Positions 47,313 through 57,207 of a DNA stretch of 64,000 bases are shown piece by piece. This DNA comes from DATFDN01 sp963762525. Its GTDB lineage: Bacteria; Pseudomonadota; Alphaproteobacteria; Acetobacterales; Acetobacteraceae. Numbering within the stretch: position 1 is the first letter of the stretch; each line of letters begins with the position of its first letter. Under the pieces are notes generated by a model. That model was not told where the DNA came from and did not search any database. It was given only the letters and a program-made list of their open reading frames with translations. The DNA lies in the NCBI GenBank assembly GCA_963762525.1, contig CAVXKT010000002.1, positions 248,001-312,000 on the forward strand. The letters run 5' to 3'. The translations under genes and the position numbers were made by a program.

Positions 47313-49762
47313 GCGGCCATCGCCTCGGCGACGATCGCCTCCGCCTCGGCCAGCAACGCCTCCTCGTCTTCGGCCGAGCGCACGCTCTCGCGCCCGATCT
47401 CGAGCAGCACCGGAATGGCGAGCGGCGAGACCCGCGACAGTGCCATATGGACGATCCGACCACGCACCCGCGCCAGCATTCCCGCGACCCGTCCCAAATC
47501 CACCATTCCCGAGGCCGCATCGGCGCGGGTCGCGCGCAGCAGCACATGATCGGGCTGATGGCGGCGCAGCACGTCGTAGATCAGATCGCTGTTCACCGTC
47601 ACCTGCCGTTTGTTCTTCTCGGCGCCCGGATGATGGCGCTCGATCAGTCCGGCGATCACGGCGACGTTGCGAAAGGTCCGGCGCAGCATGGAACTGTCGG
47701 CCATCCACGCCTCCAGGTCGTCACCCAGCATGTCCTGATCGAATAGCGGCGCCACATTCACCGGCTGATTGGCCGACCACACGCCCAGCACGTAGTCGGT
47801 GGCGACGAAGCCGAGCGGGGCGAAGCCGGCGCGCTCCATCCGCCGCGTCACCAGCATCCCCAAGGTCTGGTGCGCATTGCGGCCCTCGAACGGATAGGCG
47901 ACCAGATACCATCGATTGCCGCGCGGAAAGCTCTCCACCAGCAAATCCCGCCGCCCCGGCAGGCGGGAGCGACGGCGCTGCAAACGCAGCCAATCGCGCA
48001 CCTGCTCGGGAAACGCCTCCCAGCGTTCCGGCTGTTGCAGCAGCGCGCGCACGCCGTCGGCGAGATTGGTCGTCAGCGGCAGCCGCCCGCCCTCATAGGC
48101 GGGGATCATCGGCTCGCCCTGCCCGCCTTCGGCCGCCTCCATCCAGGTCTCGCGCAGCCGCAGGAATCGCAGCAGACGGCCGGCGAAGACGAAGGTGTCG
48201 CCCGGGCGCAGCAGAGAGACGAAATACTCCTCGATCTCGCCCAGCACGGGGCCGAGGCCGCGCCGCCCGGCCAGCCGCACCTTGATGAGCGGTGCTTCGA
48301 TGATGGTCCCGACATTCATCCGATATTGCCGCGCCACGCGCTCGGAGCGGACATGCACCCGCCCCTCGGAGTCGCGGAACAGCTTGCGGTAGCGGTCATA
48401 GGCGGCGAGCGCATAGCCGCCGTTCTCAACGAAGGCCAGTACGTCGTCGAAGTCCCGCCGCTCCAGCGCCGCATAGGGGGCCGCGCGGCGTACCTCCGCG
48501 TACAGCGTATCCGGGTGGAACGGCGCCGCGCAGGCCATGCCGAGGAGATGCTGCGCCAGCACGTCGAGCCCGCCCGGACGCGGCGGATCGCCGTCCAGCG
48601 CGCGCGCCGCCACGCCGGCAACCGCCGCCTCGCACTCCAGCACCTCGAACCGGTTCGCCGGCACCACCAGCGCGCGCGACGGTTCGTCCATGCGATGATT
48701 GGCGCGCCCGACCCGCTGCAACAGGCGCGAGACGCCCTTGGGCGCGCCCACCTGGATCACCTGATCGACGCCGCCCCAGTCGATGCCGAGATCGAGCGAC
48801 GAGGTGGCGACGACGGCGCGCAGCCGCCCCTCCGCCATCGCCGCCTCCACCTTGCGCCGCTGCGCCACTTCCAGGCTGCCGTGATGCAGCGCGATCGGCA
48901 GGACGGGATCGTTGATCCGCCACAGCGCCTGGAACATCAGCTCGGCCTGGGCGCGGGTGTTGACGAACACGATGCTCATCTCCGCGGCGCGGATGCGCGC
49001 CATGACCGGCGCCGCCGCCTCCAATCCCATATGCCCGGCCCATGAGAGCTCGCCTTCCGGCAGCATCACCGACAGTGCCGGCGGCGCGCCGCCGGTCTCC
49101 TCGACGACACGCGCTGCGCCGACATAGGCAGCGATCGCGCCGGGATGGGCGACTGTCGCCGACAAGCCGATCCGCCGCAGCCGCGGGGCCAGCGCATCGA
49201 GCCGAGCGGCGCCGAGTGCCAACTGGTCGCCGCGCTTGCTGCCGGCGAGCGCGTGCACCTCGTCGATCACCACCGCCGAAAGCCCGCCGAACATCGCCGG
49301 CGCATCCGGCAGCGACAGCAGCACGGCGAGGCTTTCCGGCGTGGTCAGCAGGATCTGCGGGGGCGCCTCGCGCTGGCGGGCGCGGCGATTGGCGGGCGTG
49401 TCGCCGGTGCGGGTCTCAACGGTGACGCCGAGGCGCATGTCCTCGATCGGACGCATCAGGTTGCGCGCGACATCGGTCGCCAGCGCCTTCAGCGGGCTCA
49501 CATAGAGCGTATGCAGTCCGGGACGCGGGCGCGCGGCCAAATCGACGAGGCTCGGCAGGAACCCGGCCAAGGTCTTGCCGCCGCCGGTGGGGGCGATCAG
49601 CAACACGCTTTCACCCGCCGCCATCGCGTCCAGGACCGCCAATTGATGCGCCCGCGGGTGCCACCCGCGCGCCGCGAACCAGCCGGCGAAGGGTTCCGGA
49701 AGTTCGGCCGACCCGCCCCGCGCTTCCCCCGCAACCCGAGTTGTCGCTTGTCCGGCCGCCAC
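47309..49762 (-). CDS. Ligase-associated DNA damage response DEXH-box helicase
   Basis: An 817-residue Lhr-like superfamily 2 helicase, full length and intact. Walker A APTGGGKT near residue 57, TTPESLAVLLS, the DEVH box IDEVHAL near 166, SATVAHP, and QRVGRANHR near 375 (motif VI) are clear, followed by the Lhr winged-helix/accessory region. In other genomes it sits with an ATP-dependent DNA ligase, an MBL exonuclease and PdeM as a repair module. Here only PdeM is next to it; ligase and exonuclease are not in the window. Confidence 0.9.
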   Translation of the reverse strand: MAAGQATTRVAGEARGGSAELPEPFAGWFAARGWHPRAHQLAVLDAMAAGESVLLIAPTGGGKTLAGFLPSLVDLAARPRPGLHTLYVSPLKALATDVARNLMRPIEDMRLGVTVETRTGDTPANRRARQREAPPQILLTTPESLAVLLSLPDAPAMFGGLSAVVIDEVHALAGSKRGDQLALGAARLDALAPRLRRIGLSATVAHPGAIAAYVGAARVVEETGGAPPALSVMLPEGELSWAGHMGLEAAAPVMARIRAAEMSIVFVNTRAQAELMFQALWRINDPVLPIALHHGSLEVAQRRKVEAAMAEGRLRAVVATSSLDLGIDWGGVDQVIQVGAPKGVSRLLQRVGRANHRMDEPSRALVVPANRFEVLECEAAVAGVAARALDGDPPRPGGLDVLAQHLLGMACAAPFHPDTLYAEVRRAAPYAALERRDFDDVLAFVENGGYALAAYDRYRKLFRDSEGRVHVRSERVARQYRMNVGTIIEAPLIKVRLAGRRGLGPVLGEIEEYFVSLLRPGDTFVFAGRLLRFLRLRETWMEAAEGGQGEPMIPAYEGGRLPLTTNLADGVRALLQQPERWEAFPEQVRDWLRLQRRRSRLPGRRDLLVESFPRGNRWYLVAYPFEGRNAHQTLGMLVTRRMERAGFAPLGFVATDYVLGVWSANQPVNVAPLFDQDMLGDDLEAWMADSSMLRRTFRNVAVIAGLIERHHPGAEKNKRQVTVNSDLIYDVLRRHQPDHVLLRATRADAASGMVDLGRVAGMLARVRGRIVHMALSRVSPLAIPVLLEIGRESVRSAEDEEALLAEAEAIVAEAMAA

Positions 49763-49794
49763 GCGGCCGGTCTAGCCGAGCCAGCCCGTTGCGC

Positions 49795-50545
49795 CTACCC
49801 CGCCGCTCGCAACATGACCGCGTCGTTGGCGGCGATCCCGCCATTGGCGCGCATCCGCACGGCGCGCAATCCGGTATGGGCCACGCGCAGCGCCTCCCGG
49901 CGGGCGACGAATTGCAGAAACCGCTCGGCGTGCATCCCACCGTGCGCGAGGCAGCCCTCGACGAACAGGCGCATTCGGGTCGCATAAGCTTCGGCCGCGC
50001 GCCGGTTGCAGAACGCGAAGCGGTCGTTCAGCCCGCCCCAGCCCTGCCACCCGGGCACGATCAGGTCCGCGCGTCTCTCCAGGATGGGCTCCAAGTCGCG
50101 GGCCGGATCGAACCGATCCAGGTAAAGCAGGTCCGGGCGCAGCAGCAGGATCGGGTCGTGCGCTGCGCCGCCGAGCGAATTCGAGAAGCGTCCACAAGCG
50201 CTCGAGACTGCGGAGCTGGTGACACAGATTGGCTAGGCTTCGATATTCGTCACCGAACCCATCGGGGAAGGCCCGCGCAACCTCGAATTCCGTCTCGATA
50301 TTGGCGTCAAGCTGTGCTTCAACCCGGCATAGATCGAGATCGAGCAAGCTGCTCTCGAAGCGGTCCGGGGCGATCGCGAACTCGCCGGAGCGGGGATTGG
50401 TGATCGACCCGGGCAGATTGAAATGCCCGGCGCTGAGTGTGCGGATCCCGGCCCTGCGCAGCGGCTCGTAGAAGTTTTCGCGGATCGATTCCGCGGTCCG
50501 GCGCAGGCTGCGCGTCATGCCGAAGAAACCGATGAGGCAGCGCAT
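49795..50545 (-). pseudogene. Hypothetical protein, glycosyltransferase-like, frameshifted
   Basis: About 249 residues. MRCLIGFFGMTRSLRRT starts the protein, a pattern seen in bacterial surface-sugar gene neighbourhoods; later RPDLLYLDRFDPARDLE has the look of a sugar-nucleotide DxD-type segment, followed by RADLIVPGWQGWGGLNDRF and RRAAEAYATR. The frame changes near 50165 by one extra base. I do not recognise a named family. ATG 50545 is chosen because it opens the conserved-looking start. It is divergent from the methyltransferase at 50634. Confidence 0.55.
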
Positions 50546-50633
50546 CTCGCCATCAAAGCGAGAAATCGTTAACAACCCGTGTTCACGGCCGGCGAATTAA
50601 CCGCCGGTTAAGCGGCTCGCAGGAATATGCGCC

Positions 50634-51607
50634 ATGATGCTGATTGCCACGACCACTCCTCCGATCATCGAGGCCGAAGCGTGCGATTGGCGGACGGTGG
50701 CGGACGTGGTGCGCGATCTCTATCAATCGCTCGGGCCGGAAGCGGCACTCGCGATGATCGAGGATCTGATCACCGGCAGCCCCGGCGACGGCAATCTGCG
50801 CATGGTTCAGGGGCATACTTTGCTCGCCTGCGGTCGCCGAAAGGAAGCATCTGGCGGCCCTGGAGGCGGCGATGCACTTGGGAACCGAGGTCGAAATCCT
50901 GCATCTGCTGGCGGAGGCGGCCTATCCGGGGCCACCATATCATCAGCACCTTGCCGCCCTGCACGCCTGGCTCGCCCCGACGACCTATCTCGAGATCGGC
51001 ATCTTCAAGGGCGAGACGCTCGCGCTCGCGCGGCCGGGCACGCGCGCGATCGGGGTCGATCCCGAGCCCCGCCCGGAAGCGTTCCGCGATTACGCGGCGC
51101 CGACGCGGATTCACCAAATGACCAGCGATGCGTTCTTCGAGTCCGAAGGGTGCCCGCGGATCGATCTCGCCTTCATCGACGGACTCCACCTTTACGAGCA
51201 GGCGCTCCGCGATTTCATTCATGTCGAGCGCTGCTGCCATCCGGGCAGTGTCGTCGTCCTGCACGACACGCTGCCGATCGCGGCCGCCGCGACGGCCCGG
51301 CAGCGCCGGACCAGCCATTGGTGCGGCGACGTTTGGAAGATGCTTCCCTGCCTGCGCCAATTCCGGCCCGACCTTGCGTTGATGACGATTCCCACGCACC
51401 CGTCCGGCCTCACCCTGGTCGCGAATCTCGAATCCCTATTCGCGCGCTCTTGCCGATCGGTTCGATGCGGCCGTCGCCGCTTTCATCGACGCCGCGACGC
51501 CATCGCCGGCAATAACGGGAGGGGACGTGGCCAATGATCCCGATACCGTTCGGGCATGGTTGGCGACGCGTGAGCAGGCGGCACGGGCGCGATCACAAGA
51601 GGGTTAG
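50634..51607 (+). pseudogene. Class I methyltransferase (TylF-like), two frameshifts
   Basis: About 324 residues. The N-terminal third, ending LRMVQGHTLLACGR, looks like a short tetratricopeptide-type helical segment. The methyltransferase domain follows: TYLEIGIFKGETLALA (motif I), AIGVDPEPR, IDLAFIDGLHLYEQALRDF and VVLHDTLPI, the Asp-rich pattern of TylF/CmcI-type enzymes. Frame changes near 50838 and 51450, both one extra base; the corrected end is TREQAARARSQEG to TAG 51605-51607. It may act with the divergent glycosyltransferase-like gene. Confidence 0.75.
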
Positions 51608-51691
51608 CCCCCGCCTTCGGAACGCCTCAATGACAACATCGTTTCTCCTTCGCTTCCGTGTTGAAGGTTCGTGACAACCCAGGAGAACGCG

Positions 51692-51907
51692 ATGATCAGG
51701 AAATTCGCCCTCAGCGCGCTGGCCGGCACGACGCTGCTCGCCCTCGCGGCCTGCGGCTACACGCCCGGGCAACGTGCCGTGTCGGGCGGGCTGCTCGGAG
51801 CCGGCGGCGGCGCGGCGCTCGGCGCGGTAACCGGCGTGGGTGCCGGGAAGGGTGCCCTGGTCGGCGGCGGCGCCGGCGCATTGGGCGGCGCACTCACCGC
51901 ACCATAA
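51692..51907 (+). CDS. Small glycine-zipper lipoprotein
   Basis: A 71-residue lipoprotein: signal ALSALAGTTLLALAAC with the lipobox LAAC, then GYTPGQRAVSGG and a glycine-zipper run (GLLGAGGGAALGAV, GGGAGALGGAL) that can insert into or bridge membranes. It resembles osmotically induced glycine-zipper lipoproteins. ATG 51692 follows AGGAGA. The tandem repeat at 51906 begins at its stop. Confidence 0.78.
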   Translation: MIRKFALSALAGTTLLALAACGYTPGQRAVSGGLLGAGGGAALGAVTGVGAGKGALVGGGAGALGGALTAP

Positions 51908-51959
51908 GGCTTTCGTTAGCCAAAAGGCTTTCGTTAGCAAAAGGGCTTTCGCTCCGGGC
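51906..51959. repeat. 18-bp tandem repeat, three units
   Basis: Units at 51906, 51924 and 51942. The first two, AAGGCTTTCGTTAGCCAA and AAGGCTTTCGTTAGCAAA, differ at one position; the third keeps AGGGCTTTCG. It fills the gap between two small lipoprotein genes. Function unknown. Confidence 0.75.
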
Positions 51960-52005
51960 TTGGACGGTGTTCATTGGCCGGAATTCCGGCTACCGGACAT
52001 CGCGG

Positions 52006-52224
52006 ATGCCCCGCCTTTTGCTGCTGCTGAGCCTCTCCGCATTGGCGGGCTGCGCGTCGTCGGCCGCCTCCCTCGGCCTGACCGGCGCGCCGCTCGCGGC
52101 GCCGCCGGCAGAGCCGTCCGACGCCACCATCGGGCAGCCCGGGATCAATCCCGAAGTCGGACCGTACACGCCCAGCCTGGTTCCGAGCACCGGCGGCGGC
52201 CGGTATTTCGGCTACGACTATTAG
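52006..52224 (+). CDS. Small proline-rich lipoprotein
   Basis: A 72-residue predicted lipoprotein: signal MPRLLLLLSLSALAGC with lipobox LAGC, then a Pro/Gly/Ser-rich tail ending GGGRYFGYDY. No domain is recognised. ATG 52006 is placed by the signal peptide. It is short and unstructured apart from the tail. Confidence 0.6.
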   Translation: MPRLLLLLSLSALAGCASSAASLGLTGAPLAAPPAEPSDATIGQPGINPEVGPYTPSLVPSTGGGRYFGYDY

Positions 52225-52350
52225 CGGCGTGGCGGTGGCGCAACGGACGGCAGGGAGTTTCATCCCGCACGAGAGCGATGCCCCGAATCTGATTGATCCG
52301 ACGCGATGCGCGGCTGATATAGGTCGGTTCTGAACCGTAAGGACGACCTC

Positions 52351-53446
52351 ATGCCGCCTGCCCCGCGCCGCCAGGCGCGTGCCGCTGCGGCGTTGGCGCT
52401 GCTGGCCGCGCTCGCCGCCTGCGCCGGCCCGGGCACCTATCAGACCAGCGGTCTGCGCACGCGCCCGGGGCATTACAGGGCGCCCGGTCCGCCGGAGGAC
52501 CCCTGGGGACCCTATATCCGGGAGGCCAGCTTGCGCTTCGGGGTGCCGGAGGCGTGGGTGCGCGCCGTCATGCGCCAGGAATCGGCGGGCCGCGACGATG
52601 CGGTATCCTCGGCCGGCGCCATGGGGCTGATGCAGGTGATGCCGCAGACCTACGCGATGCTGCGCGCCCGCTACGGCCTGGGCGACGACCCCTACGAGCC
52701 GCACGACAACATCATGGCCGGCAGCGGCTATATCCGCGAGCTCTATGACCGCTACGGCGCGCCGGGTTTCCTCGCCGCCTACAATGCCGGGCCGAACCGG
52801 GTGGACTCGTACATGGCCGACGGCACGCCGCTGCCGGAGGAGACGGTCGGGTATCTTTCCTCTATCGCCCCGCGGCTCGGCGCGGGCACCGCCATGAGCG
52901 GCCCGCTCGCGGTCTTCGCCGGCAATACCGCGGGCGCGGCCGCCCCGTACGAGCCTCCGCCTGCCGCCACGGCGCCCGTTCTGACTGCGCGCGCGCCCGC
53001 CGAAACCTGCGATCCGGACGCAGCGTACGACCCCGACCGACCCTGCGCACCGCCGCCGGTGCTCGCCGCGGCGCCGATTCCCGCACCCGCGCCTTACGCG
53101 CCGGCCCCCTATAGCGCCATCCGCACTCCCGCCAGCGGTGTATACCCCGGCGCCGGGCGTGCAACTCGCCAGTCTCAGCACCCGCTCGTCCGCTGGCGCA
53201 TGGTCGATCCAGGTCGGCGCCTTCCTAAGTCCGGAAGCCGCCCGCGCTTCGGCCGCCAGCGCTCGCCGCGCCGAGCCCGACCTGCTGGCCGCCGCCGCGA
53301 TCACGATTCCGCCCACCACGCCGTTTGGTGGCGCGGTGCTCTACCGCGCCCGCCTCACCGCGCTCTCGCCTGAGGCGGCGGCACGCGCTTGCGCGCGCCT
53401 GACCGCGGGCGGTGCCGCCTGCATGAGCGTGCCGCCCGGGCAATGA
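52351..53446 (+). pseudogene. Lytic transglycosylase (SLT) with SPOR domain, frameshifted
   Basis: About 365 residues. A lipoprotein signal (ALLAALAAC) precedes an SLT catalytic domain: VMRQESAGRDDAVS with the catalytic glutamate near residue 77, GAMGLMQVMPQTYAML, LAAYNAGPNRV. A Pro/Ala-rich linker leads to a C-terminal SPOR domain (WSIQVGAFLSPEAARA) that binds denuded glycan strands. The SPOR part is one base out of frame; an extra base near 53140 is likely. It cuts peptidoglycan in the periplasm. Confidence 0.82.
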
Positions 53447-53452
53447 GCCGCT

Positions 53453-54427
53453 TCAATACCCCCGCGCGGGATCAAACCGCGTCGGCAATTCCCGGCCCTC
53501 GCGGAACGCCCGCACATCGGCGAAGAATCGCTCCAGGCTCAGCTCGTAATAGCTCCCGGGGTCATCGGCCGCGGTGTGCGGGCTGATGATGAGGTTCGGC
53601 GTGGTCCAGAGCCGGTGCCCGGGCGGGATCGGCTCCGGGTCGAAGACGTCGAGAACGGCCGCGAGCCGCCCCTTGTCGAGCTGGTCGCACAGCGCGTCTT
53701 GATCCAGAAGCCCGCCGCGGCCGATATTCACGACCCCTGCCCCGTCGGGCAGCAGAGCGAGCCGGCGCGCATCCAGCAGCCGATGCGTCGCCGGAGTGAG
53801 CGGGCAGGCGAGCACCAAAAACTCCGTCGCGGGCAGAGCCGCGTCCAGCCGATCCGGCCCGATGACCTCCGCGCAGTCCGGATGCGGCCGGGGCTGCGTG
53901 CGCACCCCCGTCACCCTCAACCCGAGCCGCGTCGCCTGCCCGGCCACCGCCCCGCCAAGTGCTCCCAGTCCGACGACCGTGATCCGCCGCCCGGAAACGA
54001 TGCCGCCCCATAGCTTGCGCCAGGCCCCTTCCCGCTGGTTCGTGACCATGGCGGGCACGCGGTTGGCCAGCATCAACACCGCCATGATCGCGAACTCGCC
54101 CGCCTTGACCGCGTGCGTGCCGCGATTGTTGAGCAGCGCGACGCCGGGCGGCACCCAGTCGAACGGCGCCAGATTGTCGAGCCCGGCATTGGCGACGAAC
54201 AGCAGCTTCAGATGCGGCGCGTCGAATGGGCGCAGTGGCGCCAGCACGTCCTTGTCCGTGACCAGCGCCTCGGCTGCACCGATGCCGGCTTCAAACCCGG
54301 CGCGGTCGGCGGCGAATGTCACCTCATGATGCTGCTTGTCCTCGCCGGTCCGCGCCGCAACCTTCGCCCACAACTCGGGCGTAAACTGGCCGAGGTGATG
54401 ATCGGGGTTCTGAACATGGATGCGCAT
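53453..54427 (-). CDS. D-2-hydroxyacid dehydrogenase
   Basis: A 324-residue NAD-dependent dehydrogenase: VVGLGALGG at about residues 152-160, NIGRGGLLD near 235, DVFDPEPIPPGH near 263, SPHTAADD near 285. It differs from the family member at 117-1100. It is the last gene of the tight nine-gene minus-strand run that begins with the repeat peptide at 59656, 12 bp behind the haem-binding-like gene. Substrate unknown. Confidence 0.87.
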   Translation of the reverse strand: MRIHVQNPDHHLGQFTPELWAKVAARTGEDKQHHEVTFAADRAGFEAGIGAAEALVTDKDVLAPLRPFDAPHLKLLFVANAGLDNLAPFDWVPPGVALLNNRGTHAVKAGEFAIMAVLMLANRVPAMVTNQREGAWRKLWGGIVSGRRITVVGLGALGGAVAGQATRLGLRVTGVRTQPRPHPDCAEVIGPDRLDAALPATEFLVLACPLTPATHRLLDARRLALLPDGAGVVNIGRGGLLDQDALCDQLDKGRLAAVLDVFDPEPIPPGHRLWTTPNLIISPHTAADDPGSYYELSLERFFADVRAFREGRELPTRFDPARGY

Positions 54428-54439
54428 TCGCCGAGTCCG

Positions 54440-54931
54440 CTATTTGAGCTGATCGCGCACCTTCTCCAGCCCGGCGCGCGCGCAGGCCTCGTCCAGATTG
54501 GCGCCGGGGGCGCCGGCGGCGCCGATCGCGCCCACCACCTCGTCGCCCACCTTGATCACCACGCCGCCGCCGAACAGGATCAGATGCGGAAGCTGCGTGA
54601 ACAGAGCCGCGAATCCTTGCACCGTCTTGGCGCGCTCGGCGAGTGCGCCGGTGTCGGTCTTGAACGAGGCCGCCGTGTACGCCTTGTCATTGGCGCTGTC
54701 GAGCGTGTGGCTGCCGGCTCGATCGCCGCGCAGCACCGCTTGACGCACGCCGTCGGCGTCCACCACCACCGCGGTCTCGGCATAGCCCTGCTTGGCGCAG
54801 CTCGCCACCACCTCGGCCGCGATCGTCCCGGCGGTATCGGCCGAGAGGCGGTGCGTGGCGAGCAGACCCTCGGCGAGTGCCGGCTGAATTGGCAACGCCA
54901 TGATAAGCATTGCGGCGGCTATGTGTTTCAC
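54440..54931 (-). CDS. GlcG/HbpS-family haem-binding-like protein
   Basis: A 163-residue exported protein of the DUF336 (GlcG/HbpS) family: signal residues 1-20 ending LALAEG-like, then LSADTAGTIAAEVVASC, AVVVDADGVRQAVLRGDRAG, AKTVQGFAALFTQL, GGGVVIKVGDEVVGAIGAAGAPG. HbpS relatives bind haem and respond to redox stress; most members are uncharacterised. Position with DoxX, the b-cytochrome and the molybdoenzyme suggests a redox-stress role. Confidence 0.85.
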   Translation of the reverse strand: MKHIAAAMLIMALPIQPALAEGLLATHRLSADTAGTIAAEVVASCAKQGYAETAVVVDADGVRQAVLRGDRAGSHTLDSANDKAYTAASFKTDTGALAERAKTVQGFAALFTQLPHLILFGGGVVIKVGDEVVGAIGAAGAPGANLDEACARAGLEKVRDQLK

Positions 54932-54947
54932 GACGGACCTCCCTCAA

Positions 54948-55598
54948 TCAACCGACGATCCTGTACGCGCGCGACAGCCCGCCCGGTTTCGTCGTGCGAG
55001 CACCCCCCAACAGCAACCCGTCCAGACCGAGGCTGCGGCCGGCGGCGTCGATGGCGAAGAAGCCCAGCAGCAAAATCAGGAACATGTATTGCCACGGCCA
55101 CTCGCTGCCGTTGTGATAGAGCCCTAGAAAGATGTTCGCCGCGAATGCCATCGCGATCACCGAGGCCAATCGGGTGAACAGGCCCAGCATGAGCGCCGTC
55201 GCGAAACAGAGTTCGGCCGCGTAGGCGATACTGTTCAGATAACCGATATTGGGCAGCAGCAGGTTCTTGTAGAAGTCCGCCATCTGCGGAAAGGCGGCAT
55301 TCTGCGCGATCTGCTCCATCCAATACTTGAAGCCGCCGGAGACCGGCAGCGGCAGTTTCCAGATCGAGCCCTGAAACCACATGGCGCCGATCAGCGAGCG
55401 GGCGGCCCAGATATAGATTGCCCTGGCGCATCGCTGCTCGGGGTTGCGGCGCCAGTTGATCACCAGCAGCAGCAGGTTGCAGGCGACCAGCACATCGAAG
55501 AACACGATCAGCGGATACTGCGCCGCCCCCAGCGGGGTGTAGTTGTCGTCATAGCCGATCAGGAACTTCAGGCTGTCGAACAGCGGATTGGTGCGCAT
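54948..55598 (-). CDS. DoxX-family inner-membrane protein
   Basis: A 216-residue, four-to-five-helix membrane protein of the DoxX superfamily: GSIWKLPLPVSGGFKYW and LNSIAYAAELCFATALMLGLFTRL are characteristic. DoxX-type proteins are linked to electron transfer with thiosulfate or glutathione oxidation and oxidative-stress systems. ATG 55598 has AGGAG upstream. It belongs to the 53.4-59.7 kb gene run. Confidence 0.8.
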   Translation of the reverse strand: MRTNPLFDSLKFLIGYDDNYTPLGAAQYPLIVFFDVLVACNLLLLVINWRRNPEQRCARAIYIWAARSLIGAMWFQGSIWKLPLPVSGGFKYWMEQIAQNAAFPQMADFYKNLLLPNIGYLNSIAYAAELCFATALMLGLFTRLASVIAMAFAANIFLGLYHNGSEWPWQYMFLILLLGFFAIDAAGRSLGLDGLLLGGARTTKPGGLSRAYRIVG

Positions 55599-55621
55599 CG
55601 CGCGGCTCCTTGAGACCGCCT

Positions 55622-56428
55622 TCAGGACGTAACGTCGCGGCCACGGCGCCATGCCGCCGCCGCCGCCTCGATCAGTCGCAGCGAGTCCGGCGCGCCGCCG
55701 GCGTCGCCCTTTTCGAAATCGCCCTCCCGGCCGAGCCGGTTGCTGACATGCGCGAGGCACAGCACGTCGCGCCGGCGCGCGCGGGCGAAGGCATAGAGTC
55801 CGGCCGCCTCCATCTCAACCACCAGCAGCCCGCGCGCGGCCGCCGCCGCCACCGCTTGCGCGGTCTCGCGGAACGGGGCGTCGGTGGTCCAACTGCCGCC
55901 GCGATGGATCCGCGGCGCCGCCCGCGCCAGCGCCGGCCAGAGCGCATCGAGCAAAGCGGCGTCCGCCGCCACGTATTCCGCCGCCGGCAGATAATGATAA
56001 CTCGCGCCCTCGTCGCGCAGAGCGCGGTCGATGGCCACGTAATATGGCGGCGGCGCGGTGTCGGCGAGTTGTCCGGCCGAGGTGATGCTGATGAGCAGTC
56101 GGCATCCGCAGGCAAAGAGCTGCTCCGCAATCAGAACCGCGTAGGCGGCGCCGACGGCGTTGGCGACGGCGCCAAACTTTTGCTGTGCGCCCCATTCGAT
56201 CATCCGGGAATGATAGCAGGCCCAACCGGAAGCCGCGGTCGCGCCATGCGCGGCATCCAGATAGCGAACCAGGTCGCCGTCCGGATCCAGCACGCACACT
56301 TCCGGCACCGCCGCGGGCTGCATCCCCTTCTGGCGACGCGCCTCGCGCAGCAGGTCTTCGGCGCGGAATACCGAAGGCGCGTCCCAGTCGCGTGGGGCGG
56401 TTATCGGCGCCTCGGTTCCGATCGGCAT
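55622..56428 (-). CDS. Nucleoside phosphorylase-like protein
   Basis: A 268-residue PNP/uridine phosphorylase-fold protein: ISITSAGQLADTAPPPYYVAI in the phosphate and base region and LLVVEMEAAGLYAFARARRR with the ribose-binding glutamate pattern EMEAAG. It would split nucleosides with phosphate or be a divergent relative. The gene lies between the DUF2064 glycosyltransferase-like gene and DoxX, 9 and 23 bp apart, so it is part of the same transcript. Frame intact. Confidence 0.75.
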   Translation of the reverse strand: MPIGTEAPITAPRDWDAPSVFRAEDLLREARRQKGMQPAAVPEVCVLDPDGDLVRYLDAAHGATAASGWACYHSRMIEWGAQQKFGAVANAVGAAYAVLIAEQLFACGCRLLISITSAGQLADTAPPPYYVAIDRALRDEGASYHYLPAAEYVAADAALLDALWPALARAAPRIHRGGSWTTDAPFRETAQAVAAAAARGLLVVEMEAAGLYAFARARRRDVLCLAHVSNRLGREGDFEKGDAGGAPDSLRLIEAAAAAWRRGRDVTS

Positions 56429-56437
56429 GACGACGCC

Positions 56438-57205
56438 CTAACCGCGCAAGTCGAGTGAGGCAACCGGCGACGCCAGCGCGGCAATCCGCAGCCGCCGCAA
56501 ACAGGCGACGGTGAACGGCGAGGGGTAGGGCGCAAGCTCTCCCCCGCGCGGTCGATCGAGGTCGGTGAGCAGGCGGGACAGCCCGGCTCGATCGTCCACA
56601 TCGTACCAACTCGGCAACTCCGCCAGATCGAGGCCGAGTGCGCGCGCGCGGGCGCGGGTCTGCGCGGCCACCCGGTCGGTGCTCCAGTCGATGTGCTCGA
56701 ACAGATGCGCGTGCGGCGCCCTCGCGCCGAGCAGATAGTATCCGCCGTCCTCCGCCGCGCCGAGCACCGCATCCCGCTCCGTCAGAGCGGCGGCGGCGCG
56801 GCATAAAATTGCGGTCGGCAGCGTCGGGCTGTCGGCGTTCAGTAAACAGGCGGCGGCATATCCCGCACCCAGCGAGGCGCGCAGCGCGTGCAGCAGCGAG
56901 CGGCCGAAACCCTGCACGCCGGCCGGCATCGGCAAGCTGCCGTCGGCGAGCAACAGCCGCGTGCCTGGCGCCAGCACGCCTTCGAACAGCGCCTCCTGCC
57001 CGGCCGGGGCATACGCGACGCAGCCGGCGATCGGTGCACGCCGCCCGGCTTCGGCGATATTTTCCGTGACGTCGCGCAGGAACGCCCGGCTGAGCGCGGC
57101 GGCACCGTCGGCGTCGAGCGGCGGGATCAGCCGTGTCTTGGAGCGCCCGGGCAGCGGCGCCTTTGCCATCACGGCGATAGCGCAGAGACCGCGGCTCGCC
57201 ATCAT
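56438..57205 (-). CDS. TIGR04282/DUF2064 glycosyltransferase-like protein
   Basis: A 255-residue nucleotide-diphospho-sugar transferase-fold protein. AIAVMAKAPLPGRSKTRLIPPL at the start, LLNADSPTLPTA near 125, and AAEDGGYYLLGAR near 155 are the TIGR04282 signature. Members are called ArsF-like in some arsenosugar clusters but have wide distribution. Its stop and start lie 2 bp from the molybdoenzyme gene, so it is co-expressed with it. Confidence 0.82.
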   Translation of the reverse strand: MMASRGLCAIAVMAKAPLPGRSKTRLIPPLDADGAAALSRAFLRDVTENIAEAGRRAPIAGCVAYAPAGQEALFEGVLAPGTRLLLADGSLPMPAGVQGFGRSLLHALRASLGAGYAAACLLNADSPTLPTAILCRAAAALTERDAVLGAAEDGGYYLLGARAPHAHLFEHIDWSTDRVAAQTRARARALGLDLAELPSWYDVDDRAGLSRLLTDLDRPRGGELAPYPSPFTVACLRRLRIAALASPVASLDLRG

Positions 57206-57207
57206 CG

